A DNA stretch of 64,000 nucleotides from Cephalopachus bancanus (taxonomy: Eukaryota > Chordata > Mammalia > Primates > Tarsiidae): contig JAPVLO010000233.1 of the NCBI GenBank assembly GCA_027257055.1, positions 2,604,001 to 2,668,000 on the forward strand, written 5' to 3'. A program made the position numbers and the translations under genes. Position 1 is the first letter of the stretch. The number at the start of each line of letters is the position of its first letter. Shown one piece after another: positions 11,909 through 22,824 of the stretch. A model generated the notes under the pieces. That model searched no databases. It saw nothing but the letters and a program-made list of their open reading frames with translations, and had not been told where the DNA came from.

Positions 11909-12223
11909 GATGGAATCCTAAAAATGCTTAAGTAACCCACAGGAAGATAAGAAAAGAGAAATGGAAGAATTAGAAACACAAGACAACAAATAATAAAATG
12001 GCAGATTTAATCGCTAACCCATCAACAGTGACCTTATGTGTAAATGGCCTGAATGCACCAATTAAGAGAGAGAAACTGACTGGCTGGATTAAAAAATCAT
12101 GAGCTGACATTTGCTCAGTGCTCAACATTTTCAGGATGTGACGTAGTATATCACCCCAGCACACGTGGGGATTGAGGCCAGAACAAGTGAGGCCATGGCC
12201 TCTGAAGGGAGGTTTTCCACTCA

Positions 12224-12383
12224 GGCATGGTGGCTCATGCCTGTAAACCCAGCTAAAGCTTTGGGAGGCTGAGGCAGGAGGATTGCTTGAGCTCAGGAGT
12301 TTGAGACCAGCCTGGGCAAGATAGTGAGACCCTGTCTTTATAGAATAATAATAATAAGAGACATTTTTTAAAATTTAAAAGAA
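12224..12383 (+). mobile_element. Single left-arm Alu (FLAM-like) with TSD
   Basis: Only one left arm is present, followed by an AAT-rich tail. Flanks GGGAGGTTTTCCACTCA (12207-12223) and GGGAAGTTTTCCCTCA (12384-12399) look like a worn TSD, so it inserted as a monomer. Confidence 0.85.
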
Positions 12384-12399
12384 GGGAAGTTTTCCCTCA

Positions 12400-12925
12400 G
12401 GGCCTTCTAGGAAGCAAAGCTACACCCTGACCTCCTGGACCTGCAGAACTTGGAGACCCAGCCTGAGCATGTCCTGACCACACCCTCCCGAGTCCAGCTC
12501 AGCTTTCTACGGCGCCATCTGAGCTGTGGGGCCCAGACCCCAAGCTTCTGCTGGCCCTGACACCCCTGGCCCCGGCCTCCTCCTTGTGCTGGCCTGACCC
12601 CAAGGCCTCAGGCAGCTGCACCGACCACACACGAGGATGCCCCCCTGCTGGGCCGCTGTGGCCTCGCCACACGGGGCCTCTCCTTCTTCCTTGTCCACGG
12701 CGGCGGCCTCTGTGCCGGTCCAGCTCCGTGACTTTGGGCTTCCCTTGGCTTTTACCTGCCTGGTGGCCCGCTCTAGTTTTGACCTTTGACATCCTCTGGA
12801 ACCCAACAGCCTCTTTGTTCTGAGCCCCCCAATGCTCCAGTGTTTTCCCTCTTTCACCTCACTCGTGAAAAGTCATCCCAGGAGTCCATGTGGCATTTCT
12901 GTGACTCCCATGATGGGACCGCCAT
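12400..12925. other. GC-rich unassigned DNA
   Basis: The minus strand has two overlapping frames (12499-12792, 12507-12857) coding Gly/Arg/Ala-rich peptides with no domain. I do not call a gene. Confidence 0.4.
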
Positions 12926-13072
12926 CTTTTTTATTTTATTTGTTTTTTGAGTTGGAGTCTCACTCTGTCGCCCAGACCGGAGTGCGGTGGCATGCTCTCG
13001 CCACCGCAGCCTCGACCTGCTGGGCTCCAGCGATCCTTCCACCTCAGCCTTACAAGTAGCCGGAATTACAGG
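12926..13072 (-). mobile_element. Right-arm Alu fragment, type A
   Basis: Contains the T-tail, GAGTTGGAGTCTCACTCTG and GCCTCGACCTGCTGGGCTCC. It stops after ACAAGTAGCCGGAATTACAG, so the left arm is absent. Confidence 0.9.
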
Positions 13073-13310
13073 AATTACATGGCCACCCCAGCCCTGAGTC
13101 AACATGGCCGGTGGATATCACTTTGGAGACTCTCCATCCGGGTCTCCAGCGAGATTATCCTGTGGTTTTTCTCCTTCTCCTTCTAGTCTTTCTGTTTTTT
13201 CCACACTCCTGGTCTGTCTTTGTGAAGTGCCATTTTGCTCTCATGCTCTACCAGTCTCTCTTCCAGTGTTCGATCTACACCCCCTCAAATGTCTTTTACA
13301 CAATTCAGTC
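13073..13310. other. Unassigned pyrimidine-rich DNA
   Basis: No gene or repeat is recognised. Confidence 0.4.
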
Positions 13311-13601
13311 TTTTTTTTTTTGAGTTGGAGTCTCACTCTGTCGCCCAGACTGGAGTGCAGTGGCCACTCCTGGCCACCTCAGCCTCGACCTGCTGGGCTC
13401 CGGCGATTCTTCCGCCTCAGCCTTCCATGTAGCTGGAACTACAGGTGCGCGCTACCACACCCGGCTAATTTTTTGATTGATTGTAGAGATGAGGTCTTGC
13501 CAAGTTGCCCGGGCGAGTCTCGAACCCGCAGGCTCAGGCAATCTGCTCACCTCGGCCTCCCAAAGCGCGGGATTCCAGGCTGAGCCACCGAGCCCGGCCG
13601 G
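13311..13601 (-). mobile_element. Alu SINE, type A
   Basis: Full two-armed copy with GAGTCTCGAACCCGCAGG and CCGAGCCCGGCC at the head. A probable short TSD around CAGTCTTT / CTGTCTTTG. Confidence 0.92.
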
Positions 13602-13671
13602 GATCACTGTCTTTGACGTCCGGCACACCTCACTACGTGCACGGCCCTTGTGCGGAGAGCCAGGACGGCGT

Positions 13672-13844
13672 GGTGTTAAAGATGGCACCAGAGCTGGTGG
13701 CTGCCGGGTCCAAATCCTGGCTTCCCCTCGCTCGAGCTGTGTGGCCCAGGGCAGGCCGGCGAGCCTCTCTCTGCCATGGGTCCCTTCTCTGTGAAACAGG
13801 TCGCAGCCATAGCTGCCCAACAAGGCTGTTGAAAAGAGTGGATG
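13672..13844 (+). mobile_element. MIR SINE
   Basis: Recognisable MIR core: GGGTCCAAATCCTGGCT, GAGCTGTGTGGCCCAGGGCA, a CTCTCTCTGCC stretch and TCTGTGAAACAGG. Diverged. Confidence 0.65.
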
Positions 13845-14194
13845 TTATGTGCCCCCCTCCGGCAGTTTCTGGCTACTGCCAATCCCTTCCTTACAATATT
13901 ACGGTAAATGTTCAGGGTTCGCTTATGAGTGAGAACACCTGGTACTCAGTTCTTGGTTTCTGTGATAGATCACCGAGTATGATGTACTCTGAATCCGCTC
14001 AGGTTGCTTCAAAGCCCACAATTCTGTCCTTTATGGTTGTGTAATATTCCATAGGGGTGCCTGATCTCAAACCAGGCAAAGTGGGGACCAAAGGGGGGCC
14101 CAAACTTTACCTGTGTGATGACCACTTGTATACCTCATCCTGAAGTGTACCCCTAAAATTTTTAAAAATCCTCAAAACATGAGTAACAAAAAAA
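13845..14194 (+). mobile_element. Truncated L1 3' end with inverted 5' half
   Basis: 13845-14055 is L1 3' sequence in antisense (TACTGCCAATCCCTTCCTTA, GAGTGAGAACACCTGGTACT). From about 14056 it switches to sense (CCTGATCTCAAACCAGGCAA, TTTACCTGTGTGATGACCAC), ending in an A-rich tail. One TSD pair, GAAAAGAGTGGATG (13831-13844) and GAAAAGAATGAATG (14195-14208), encloses both halves. This is the signature of twin priming. Confidence 0.85.
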
Positions 14195-14208
14195 GAAAAG
14201 AATGAATG

Positions 14209-14516
14209 AATTAGTTCCCACAGAGCACTTAGGACAGGCCCGCACACTGTCGGTGCTAGGGCTTGCTACTTGGCCGATGCCATCTTTAAGGTGGAATGCG
14301 TTTCTGTGATTTTAGGGATGCTGCAGCTACGTTGTGCTTAGCGTGCCATAGCCTCCCAGCCTGAACAGAAGGGCTGGCACCAGAACCAGCTTTCAGGGAG
14401 GCGAAGGGGATTCTGGGTGTTTTTCTTTCTGTAATTTTTGAAGAATAATCTCTTCTGTGAAAGAGTCAAGCTTAATAACTAACATTAGCTCCTGAAACAA
14501 ATGACTCTTAAATGAC
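14209..14516. other. Unassigned DNA
   Basis: No gene or repeat is recognised. Confidence 0.4.
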
Positions 14517-14812
14517 TTTTTTTCTTTCTTTTTTTTTTGAAGCAGTGTCTCATTCTGTCACCCAAGTGGGAGTACAGCGGCACAATCACAGCTCACCACA
14601 GCCTCGAACTCTTGGAACACAAGTGATCCTCCTGCCTCAGCCTCCTGAGTAGCTGGGGCTTCAGGTGTGCATCACCACACCCAGCTCATTTTTCTAGTTT
14701 TTGTGGGGTCTGGGTCTTGCTCTGTTGCCCAGGTTGGTCTCGAAATCCTGGTCTCAAGTGCTTCTCCAAAAGTGCTGGGATTACAGGCATGAGCCACCTT
14801 GACCAGCTCTTG
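14517..14812 (-). mobile_element. Alu SINE, type O
   Basis: Old two-armed copy, TTTTTCTAGTTTTTGTGG linker, head AGCCACCTTGACCAGC. Confidence 0.9.
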
Positions 14813-14818
14813 AACACC

Positions 14819-15110
14819 TTTTTTTTTTTTTTTTTTTTTAGTCAGAGTCTCACTCTGTCGCCCAGGCTGGAGCTCAGTGGCACAATCACAGCTCACCGCA
14901 GCCTTGACCTCTGGGCCCAGGCAATCCTTCTGCCTCAGCCTCCCGAGTAGCTGGGACTACAGGTATGTGCTACCACACCCGGCTCATTTCTTAATTCTAT
15001 TTTTGTAGAGTCAAAGTCTCCGGGCCAGTCTCAAAATCCTGGTCTCAAGTAATCCTCTCTCCTTGACCTCCTGAAGTTCTGGGATTACAGGTATGAGCCA
15101 CCACAACTGG
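14819..15110 (-). mobile_element. Alu SINE, type O
   Basis: Begins with about 20 T and lies head-to-tail with the preceding Alu. The left arm is shortened around AGTCTCCGGGCCAGTC. Confidence 0.9.
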
Positions 15111-15114
15111 CTTT

Positions 15115-15838
15115 GAATCACTTTTAATGGGAGAAATGCCAACACAGTGCAGGCACTGTTTCTCAAATTCATCTTCTTTGCCAACCAACTGTGACGCTCA
15201 TCCCAGAAGCGCCTCTGAGCGGGCTTCTCAGCAGCGGGCTGGCTTGTTGTCACAGTGGGGGGCTCCTTCTCTCTCTGGGCTGAGCCACTGTCTCTCCTTC
15301 TTAGCCACAGATGGTCCCTACTCCCTGCTAAGGTTGCTTGTGTACCTTGCAAAAGAGGTCTTAATTTATTTCGCAATGCTCTTGTGCTCCTGGGGAATTT
15401 CCTAACTCCAGCAGGAGAGGGAAGGAAGGAGTGCTTCCAAGCCGCCTGTTGAGAAGAGACACATTCCTGGGACAGGCCTGAGAGTCCCAGCTAGTGTCCA
15501 TGTCCCCTGGAGAGTCCAGCCTCTCTGGCTGCCAGTCCCGCTGCCCCCTTGTGTGCACACCAGCCTTTGATTGGCCACGTTCAGTGGGACCATGCAGTCT
15601 ATCTTCCTAGCATCATGGTGCCGCGTGCTGTATCGGGGGCCCGTCCCAGGACTGCTTCCTGCGGGTATGGAAGGACCTGGCTCTTCGTTCCAGATTGTCC
15701 TGGCCCGGGCAGGCTCCTTCCCACAGCGAGGATCACTATGAAAGGATGGATGCTAGGATGGAAGGGTGTGAAAGGGGCAGGGTCAGCACCTCCTGGGCCC
15801 CAGCAGTGATGGTGGTGGGGGGATCAAAAGAAACTTCT
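15115..15838. other. Unassigned DNA
   Basis: No repeat or exon is recognised, although GC content is moderate. Confidence 0.4.
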
Positions 15839-16131
15839 GACTGGGCATGGTGGCTCATGCCTGTCATCCCGGCACTTGGGGAGGCGGAGGCAAGAGGATT
15901 GTCTGAGCCCAGGGGTTTGAGACTGGCCTGACCAACTTGTCAAGACCTCATCTCTACAAGAAATCGAGAAAAATCAGCCAGACGTGGTGGTTTGTGCCTG
16001 TGGTTCCAACTCCTTGGAAGGCGGAGGTGGAAGGGTTGCCTGAGCCCAGCAGGTCGAGGCTGCAGTGGCTGTGAGCGTGCCACTGTGCTCCAGCCAGGGC
16101 GACAGAGTGAGACGTCAATTCAAAAAAAAAA
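15839..16131 (+). mobile_element. Alu SINE, type I, with TSD
   Basis: Preceded by AAAGAAACTTC and followed by AAAGAAGCTTC. Right arm has CAGCAGGTCGAGGCTGCAGTGG. Confidence 0.9.
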
Positions 16132-16727
16132 AAGAAGCTTCCCCAGAGAGCTGATGCGGGCACTCGGTTTTCAGAGATGGGTGGGTGTTCACCAGTGGGG
16201 AACAGCGGATGGAGAAGGCACCTGGAGCTAAGAGGCAGCCGTGCAGGGGATACCGCAGTGGGTGGGAAGGGTGCGGAGGTGAGTGGGGGGGTGCCCGGGC
16301 TCCTGCACTGATTGTGTGATGCCCCAGCCCTAACAGAGGTGCAGAGCTGAGGTAAAATCGTGCGCTGTGGTCAAACAGGCCAGATTTTGTCTGCAAAAGA
16401 ACCGGAAGGCTCCCTCCACGAGCCCTGGGGGTTCTAGGAGGAGGGTCTGGGTCTGGGAGGAGATAGGCCAGCCCCGCTTAGCAGGCAGTCTCTGAGCGGA
16501 GGAGGAAGCTGGGGGACCCTCGGCAACCCTCAGCCTGGAGAACTCACAGACCTTCCCGAGGGGCGTGGGTGGGGTTTGCAACCAAGTCAGGCCCACTCAC
16601 CTCTGGGATGAACAGACAAAGCTAATTTTACTCTCCCTTGAGGCAGAAACGCCTAAGATCCGTCCCAAATAGGTCCTCGGGTAGGGTATAATTATCCGTG
16701 ATCATTAATTAGCCAACTAGACACTTA
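16132..16727. other. Unassigned GC-rich DNA
   Basis: No gene or repeat is recognised. Confidence 0.4.
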
Positions 16728-16850
16728 CACTTTATTCATTCATTAAGCACTTATTAATGGGCATCTGTAAACCAGGCGTCACGCATCCCACAGGGCATGC
16801 ACAGAAAAGTGAAACATGGTCCCTGCCCCTCAGGAGGTCACGCTGAGAGC
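16728..16850 (-). mobile_element. L2 LINE fragment
   Basis: TTCATTCATTAAGCACTTAT followed by CCAGGCGTCACGC and ATGGTCCCTGCCCCTCAGGA follows the L2 3' end in antisense. Confidence 0.55.
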
Positions 16851-17100
16851 TAGATCCGTGCACAAGTGCCACCAGGGCCACATGATCCATGCTGGAGTCA
16901 CCACCGCACAGAAAGGCCAGTGGCTGGGATTGGGAAGAGATACTTCTGAGATAGAGCACTGTTAAGTCAAGTCCTTTTCTTTTTTATTGTCAGATGGGTA
17001 ATGTGCCCACGTCGTAACAAGATTTAGAAGGTGGCACATCTCACACATAAACGTGTGAACTCCCAATCATCACGCCAAATGAACTACAAAAGGATCAAGT
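16851..17100. other. Unassigned DNA
   Basis: Nothing recognised. Confidence 0.35.
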
Positions 17101-17101
17101 C

Positions 17102-17391
17102 TTTTTTTTGAGTCAGAGTCTCACTCAGTCGCCCAGGCTGGAGTGCAGTGGCATGCTCACAGCCACCGCAGCCTCGACTTCCTGGACTCGGGAGATCCTT
17201 CCACCTCAGCCTTTCAAGTAGCTGGAACTGCAGGCACGCACCACCACGCCCAGTGAAGTTTTGATTTATTGTAGAGACGAGGTCTCACCACATTGCCCAG
17301 ACTGGTCTGGAATTCCTGGACTCAGGCAACCCCCTCTCATCTCTGCCTCCCACAGTGCTGGGATGATGGGTATGAGCCACCGCGCCTGGCA
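17102..17391 (-). mobile_element. Alu SINE, type I
   Basis: Two-armed copy with GATTTATTGTAGAGACGAGG in the linker. A worn short TSD around CAAGTC/GAGTCTT is possible. Confidence 0.9.
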
Positions 17392-17736
17392 AGTTGAGTC
17401 TTGAAGGATGAGTAGGAGTTTAATTGGCAGATGTGATGGAAAACATCTATCTTTGAGTCAGCTATAACAGCGTTTTCAAAGGCGTGAAGCTATGGTCTGC
17501 TAGAGGCTCAGTAATTCACCGCCCGTTGGACCATCTACCTCCTGAGCTGCCCTACCACAGCTGTCTCCCTAGTTCTCAACTAGGGTTTCGGGCAGGGATA
17601 ACTCATCCATGGAATCCGCACTCTTGGTCATCCTGGGATTCGAGTGTTTGTGTAGCTGGATGGGAAAGTGTTTGAAGAGGGAATACGCTGGGAAGGTCGT
17701 TTGGGGCTTGTGTGTCATTTTAAATTTTTAATTATC
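17392..17736. other. Unassigned DNA
   Basis: Nothing recognised. Confidence 0.4.
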
Positions 17737-18024
17737 TTTTTGAGATGGGGTCTCACTCTGTTGCCCAGGCTGGCGTGCAGTGGTGCAATCCCAGCTCACC
17801 GCAGCCTGAACCTCTCGGGCTCAAGTGATCCTCCCACCTCAGCTTCCCGAGCGGCTGGGACTACAGGCGCGTGCCACCATGCCTGGCAAAGTTTTAAATT
17901 TTCCTTTTTATTTGTAGAGACAAGGTCTTGCTGTGTTGGTCTCAAACACACGAGCTCAAGTGATCCTTCTGCTGTGGCCTCCCAAAGTGCTGGTATCACA
18001 GGCATGCACCGCCATGTCCGGCCT
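17737..18024 (-). mobile_element. Alu SINE, type O
   Basis: Old copy; the left arm is shortened (TGCTGTGTTGGTCTCAAACA lacks the CCCAGGCTGG piece). Confidence 0.9.
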
Positions 18025-18295
18025 CATTCTGAATCTCATCCTTCTGTGGGCGACAGCCCATCCTCTCACCCCTCACCTGCCTGTCAGCGGCAGCCTTCAG
18101 TCACGCCAGGGTTCGCCCTTCACTTCTGATCGTTTTTCAATCCTTCCTTCCTCTGCGATGCCTCCAGCGCCGGCCTTGGGCACCGGCCTTGGGGACATCC
18201 AGGCTCTTGTCACCAGCATCAGTTTTCTTCTCCATAAGCCACAGGCATCTCTCCGTCTAATATGAGACATGAGAAGCAGGTATCTAAAGCATACA
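18025..18295. other. Unassigned DNA
   Basis: Nothing recognised. Confidence 0.35.
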
Positions 18296-18583
18296 TTTTT
18301 TTTTGAGTTGGAGTCTCACTCTGTCACCCAGACTGGAGTGCAGTGGCCGCTCCCGGCCACCGCAGCCTTGACCTGCCGGGCTCTGGCGATCCTTCCGCCT
18401 CAGCCTTCCAAGTAGCTGGAACTACAGGCGTTCGCTACCACGCCCGGCTCATTTTTTGATTTATTGTAGAGATGAGTCTCACCAAGTTGCTCAGGCAGGT
18501 CTCGAACCCACGGGCTCAGGCAATCCACTCACCGCGGCCTCCCAAAGCGCTGGGATTAGAGGCTGAGCCACTGAGCCCAGCTG
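18296..18583 (-). mobile_element. Alu SINE, type A
   Basis: Two-armed, GTCTCGAACCCACGGGCTC, head GCTGAGCCACTGAGCCCAGC. Flanks GCATACATTTTT and GCATAATTATT look like a worn TSD. Confidence 0.92.
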
Positions 18584-19079
18584 GCATAATTATTCTAAAA
18601 TGAACCACTGCCACCCTCAGTTTCACTCATTTAAGAAAACTCTGAATACTGCAACGTTTGCAACTGATCTTTGATTCCCTACACAGAAGCTTTCCCTGGA
18701 TGTGTCGGGTACTGCTTGAGAATTTAGCAAAGAACAAAACAAGGCACAACAAGGTAAAAACAGGCACGTTCCGACTCCAGATGGCATAACACCAGGTGAT
18801 GCTATGGTCCTGTCCTTTTAAACCTCTGACGGAGAAACTTAAAAAAAATGAACGTCCTCTTCAGCTGAGCATATGTTCTGCCTTGATGGGTGACTTCTGA
18901 TGACATGATCCTCCTCTCGTGTGCCAGTCCCCTTCTTAGGAAGCAGCTAGATCTGTTTGTTCATTCATTAAGCATTTGCTAAATGGGATCTTCATGCCTG
19001 ATATCGTGTCTACCTTTCTGCGTGGTCCTGGCTCCAGCACAGATCACATGGTGCTGATGACACCCATGTATGGCTCTCC
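18584..19079. other. Unassigned DNA, possible L2 scrap
   Basis: TTCATTCATTAAGCATTTGC at about 18961 resembles L2 antisense. Nothing else is recognised. Confidence 0.35.
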
Positions 19080-19180
19080 AGCCGTGAGCTCCCGGGACCG
19101 TGTTTTACTTGTCTTTGCATCCCCCTGTGGGTTATGTCCAGTTAGTATCAGAAAGAGCAGCTCAGGTTTCATGTCCAGTA
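19080..19180 (+). mobile_element. L2-like 3' fragment
   Basis: GTGAGCTCCCGGGACCGTG followed by TTTACTTGTCTTTGCATCCC matches the L2 3' pattern. The terminal AATAAATGTTTG part is missing. Confidence 0.5.
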
Positions 19181-19317
19181 TTCATTCTGCTACACGCTGT
19201 TGTATACAATCCAGGAGGATTGTTCCAGCCAACAGGCTTGCTTTTCTGAATGTGTGTTTGGGGACCAGCCCATGGTAGCAGGTCACAAGATGTGGCCATT
19301 CAGAACCAAGCATTTTA

Positions 19318-19780
<463 letters not shown>

Positions 19781-20263
19781 ATGTAAGAAACCATCATATC
19801 AAATCACTGCTACATAAAGACAAACATATGATTGGTTCCTTTCCAAGTGGAGTCTTTATAAATTGGTGAGCTTCCTTTTATTAAATGTTGAAAGCTGTAA
19901 AACTTTTGTATGTTTCTCATTTTGCTGTAGCTCTGCGCTAGGTTTTGTGCTCAGTCATAACATTAGTATTAGCTTAGGTTTTTGATACAACTCTCTCCCA
20001 ATCTTTATTGCCTCATAGTGGGTCTTAAAAAAAATACCACCACCTTTAAAAAGGGATTCTTATATTTTTAAAATTTTCTTTGCCAGTGTTCTTTTTGGGA
20101 AGGAGGTGGCATAAATATTAACAGTTCTCTAGAAATAATTTCACACGGTGGTTTCTTTTACAAACTGTCTTGTCTAAAGATATCTTTTTCTTTAAACATG
20201 CAATTTCGACATATTTTTGAAGATTTTAAGATAGCTACATATGCAGGTTTTATTAGGTTTTAT

Positions 20264-20285
20264 CACACACACACACACACACACA
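20264..20285. repeat. CA microsatellite
   Basis: Eleven CA units. Confidence 0.97.
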
Positions 20286-20325
20286 GCCACAGTCTTAAAA
20301 ATCTAAAAAGATAGGATACTATAGG

Positions 20326-20424
20326 CCATTGCTTTGCTAAGCTCTGGTGTGTCCATGCGACTCTTTGAGCTTTGGTTGACATGTTTTCTTAGCTTTGGCC
20401 TCCTCCCCTCCTTGGGGAGTTGAA

Positions 20425-20473
<49 letters not shown>

Positions 20474-20575
20474 ATCACCCTTGCTTTGCTAAGTTCTGGT
20501 CCACGTGGTGGTTCTTTGAGTTATGGCCGCCATGCTTTCTTAGCTTTGGTCCCCTCCCCTACCTTGGGGGTGGTG

Positions 20576-20606
<31 letters not shown>

Positions 20607-20649
20607 AATTTACTTTTTAAATAAACTATACTTTCCAATCTAAAAAAAG
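20326..20649 (+). repeat. CT-rich poly(A) repeat, two-unit copy
   Basis: Unit 1 (20326-20471) and unit 2 (about 20472-20640) share TTGCTTTGCTAAG, a TTTGAG block, CTTAGCTTTGG, CCTTGGGG and TGAATCTC followed by TC tracts (20429-20471 and 20579-20606). Unit 2 continues into AATTTACTTTTTAAATAAAC, CTTTCCAATCT and seven A. AATAAA lies about 15 nt before the A-run, as expected for a polyadenylated RNA. Flanks AGATAGGATACTATAGG (20309-20325) and AGATGGGATTCTATAGG (20650-20666) differ at two positions and may be a TSD. The 11395-11565 copy has one unit. I know no family with this structure. Confidence 0.7.
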
Positions 20650-20775
20650 AGATGGGATTCTATAGGCAATATTTTTTTTAAAAAGCTACTTTAGCAATGG
20701 GACAGATATTCCTTTTTAAAAGACCATTAAAAGTCATTTTCGTCAAATTCCTTATCTTCATACCCTGATTATAAA
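20646..20775 (+). repeat. Direct duplication, copy 2
   Basis: Second copy of the 19655-19780 segment, starting right after the CT-rich element. The two copies diverge after CATACCCTGAT. Confidence 0.85.
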
Positions 20776-20814
20776 TGAGAACAAGTATAAAGGAGTCCCA
20801 GCAATGAGTACTGT

Positions 20815-21020
20815 GTAGTGAGCACTCACTATGTTTAAGGTACTCTGCTAGGTACACTTCACCTATGTTATTCACCCTCATCCACAACCCTGCATAAAGG
20901 GAATTATTTAACCGATTTCATAGTTGAGGAAACTGAGACCCTCAAAGTTTGGACCACCTTGAATGAGCTCACACAGTCATCGAATAACCTCATCATAATA
21001 GTGTCTTTAAATCACTGCCA
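20815..21020 (-). mobile_element. MIR SINE
   Basis: ACTATGTTTAAGGTACTCTG, then ATAGTTGAGGAAACTGAGAC and CACACAGTCATC: MIR in antisense. Confidence 0.8.
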
Positions 21021-21539
21021 AACCTTATCCATCAGAGCCCTGCGAGGTCATAGTGATTACTGGGATGCCTGTTGGCCAGCGGGCAAGTGACCTTGGCAAA
21101 CGTTCATTGGTCTGTGGGGTGTGTGCACACGTGTGTGGGTGCGTAAGATAACTGTGGCCCGTGTCGTTGCTGTCTCCTGGTTTGTAGTTCTATTAGAAAC
21201 GATGTTTTTCCAGCCCGCTTTCCCAGAACTCCCAGGTTGAAGGAATATGGATTCCACTGCTTGAAGTCTCCCTTCCCAGCACTGCAGTTTCCACCAGGAG
21301 GATCGCTGGCTTTTAGGTGACATTCATGAGTTAAGAGCCGATTTATAAACGTGAATTTCTTAGGAGGCTAAAAGTTGCTTGGTTTTAATTTTTCAGTAAC
21401 CCTGTGTTCAATCATTCCAAAACCAAATTGTCTTTTCCGACCCAAATAAGCTATTTCCTTCTCAGATCCGAGAGCTTTGAAGCTTTGGAGATAAAAGGAC
21501 AGGCTGTTTCACGACTCAAAACTTTCCATGACACGACGA
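21021..21539. other. Unassigned DNA
   Basis: No repeat recognised. An open frame starting at 21404 runs into the inverted-repeat arm and is not credible as a gene by itself. Confidence 0.4.
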
Positions 21540-21793
21540 TGAGACAGGAAGCGGATTTGCAATCCTTGAAGCGTCCTAAGAGGTTCATTCCAGAAAGAGG
21601 TATCGGATGTGAAGGCAGCAACCTTGCTTTCCCTGAACTTGAAGGACACCCCCTGTCCTGCGGTCCTCAGAGGCAGAAGAGAGCTGGTGATGGCACTGCA
21701 CTGGCACTCATGTTCAGGGCCACACGGAGGGTGCAGCTGGGAACCCAGACTACACCCAGCCGTGGGGACATCTCAAAGGGAAGGGCGGTATCC
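21540..21793 (+). repeat. Inverted repeat, arm 1
   Basis: About 254 bp whose reverse complement lies at 22579-22822 with roughly 15-20% mismatch and small gaps. Shared blocks include GGATTTGCAATCCTTGAAGC, CAACCTTGCTTTCCCTGAAC and CACTCATGTTCAGG. Confidence 0.88.
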
Positions 21794-22384
21794 AGCTGGA
21801 AACAGGACACTCACATTTGTCAACAGAACTAAAAATTAAAGGCCTCACGTAGAAAAACTTGATTGCAATACAAAATTTAATATATGAATGTTTTATCTTC
21901 TCCCTGAGAACCCAGAAGCCACCATCCACACATTTCTCAACAGACCCTAAAGGGAAGTTAACACGCAACACTGAACTTCATCTATTACAGAATTATGTTG
22001 CACAATAGCGTGTACAGGAAAAAACATTAGCAAACAAAGGATGCTGTTCTTACCCCTGGTTTATTTTCATGCTCAAACTGAGTTGTTAGTTACAAATGGG
22101 GGGGGAGGGAGAGAGAAGAAAGGCAAAGTTAAAAGCTTTTAACATTTAGTGTGTAATACAATTGCTGCTTCTTGTGAAATACTCTTTTAAGTCTGTTTAT
22201 TCCAAAGTCAGGTCAGGATGCCACCTTAAGGTTATAACGCAAAGGATTCTGACTCTGGGTGCCCAGTGGTCAGGCAGAGACCTTGAGAGTCCTTTAACCC
22301 TGGGTCTGACTGACTTCTTTCCTGATAGGGCCAACTGCCTGGTGTCTGGACGGCTGAGTTCCTGCCATCTACCTCCATCTAAGC
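21794..22384. other. Unassigned spacer between inverted arms
   Basis: Contains a short G-rich purine tract near 22099-22122. No gene recognised. Confidence 0.4.
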
Positions 22385-22462
22385 CAGGGGTCCACAACTC
22401 TGGGCCACAGACTGGATCGGCATACACAGCAGGAGGTAAGCAGAAGGCGGGAAGAGAGGCTT

Positions 22463-22570
22463 CATCTGTATTTACAGGTGCTCCCCAGCTCTGGTATTAC
22501 TGCCTGAGCTCCATCTGCTGTCAGATCAGTGGTGGCATTAGATTGTCATAGGAACACAAACCCACAGGAG
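22463..22570 (+). repeat. hAT internal segment, duplicate copy 1
   Basis: About 105 bp (GAGGCTTCATCTGTATTTAC to CATAGGAACACAAACCC) that recurs in the same orientation at 22825-22930, with the inverted segment between the copies. Confidence 0.8.
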
Positions 22571-22578
22571 CACGAACC

Positions 22579-22822
22579 CAGATGCCGCCCCTCCCTTTAA
22601 GATGTCCCCGTGGCCGAGTGTAGTCTGGCTCCCCGGCTGCGTCCTGAACATGAGTGTCAGTGCAGTGCCCTCACCGGCTCGCTTCTGTCTCTGAGGACGG
22701 CGGGGCAGGCGGTGTCCTTCACAGTTCAGGGAAAGCAAGGTTGCCGCTTTTGCATCAGATACCTGTCTCTAGAATGAGCCTCTTCAGATGCTTCAAGGAT
22801 TGCAAATCCGATTCCTGTCTCA
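22579..22822 (-). repeat. Inverted repeat, arm 2 (inside the hAT element)
   Basis: Reverse complement of 21540-21793. It is bracketed by the two direct copies of a 105-bp hAT segment and is not part of the normal hAT sequence as I remember it. Confidence 0.85.
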
Positions 22823-22824
22823 TG

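Larger units (their letters stand above)
8861..12105 (+). mobile_element. Old L1/HAL1-like LINE, fragmented by later insertions
   Basis: Collinear L1 segments lie at 8861-9087, 9794-10185, about 11591-11616 and 11909-12105. Recognisable L1 landmarks include CAATTCGAATGACAGTGGAT, TCAGGAATAAAGGAGCAATA, TTTGATGGTTGAAGCAGA, TAGAGCAACCACTAAGAAAA and AAGTAACCCACAGGAAG, in that order. The gaps are filled by two Alus (9102-9693), a Tigger/MER2-like element with a mariner inside (10186 to about 10945), another Alu (10950-11236), a CT-rich repeat (11395-11565) and a further Alu (11617-11908). No intact frame survives. The family label is from memory; the collinearity is seen directly. Confidence 0.75.

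Noticed and set aside
12499..12857. GC-rich minus-strand frames, possible exon
   Set aside because: Two frames overlap, composition is Gly/Arg-rich, and no splice-site arrangement or domain supports either.
13104..13583. 159-codon plus-strand open frame
   Set aside because: The second half is antisense Alu; the first half is pyrimidine-rich with no domain.
21404..21832. 142-codon frame whose end is also open in the inverted copy
   Set aside because: Both arms encode similar peptide (PQRQKRAG), but the arms are duplicates of each other, so similarity does not show selection.
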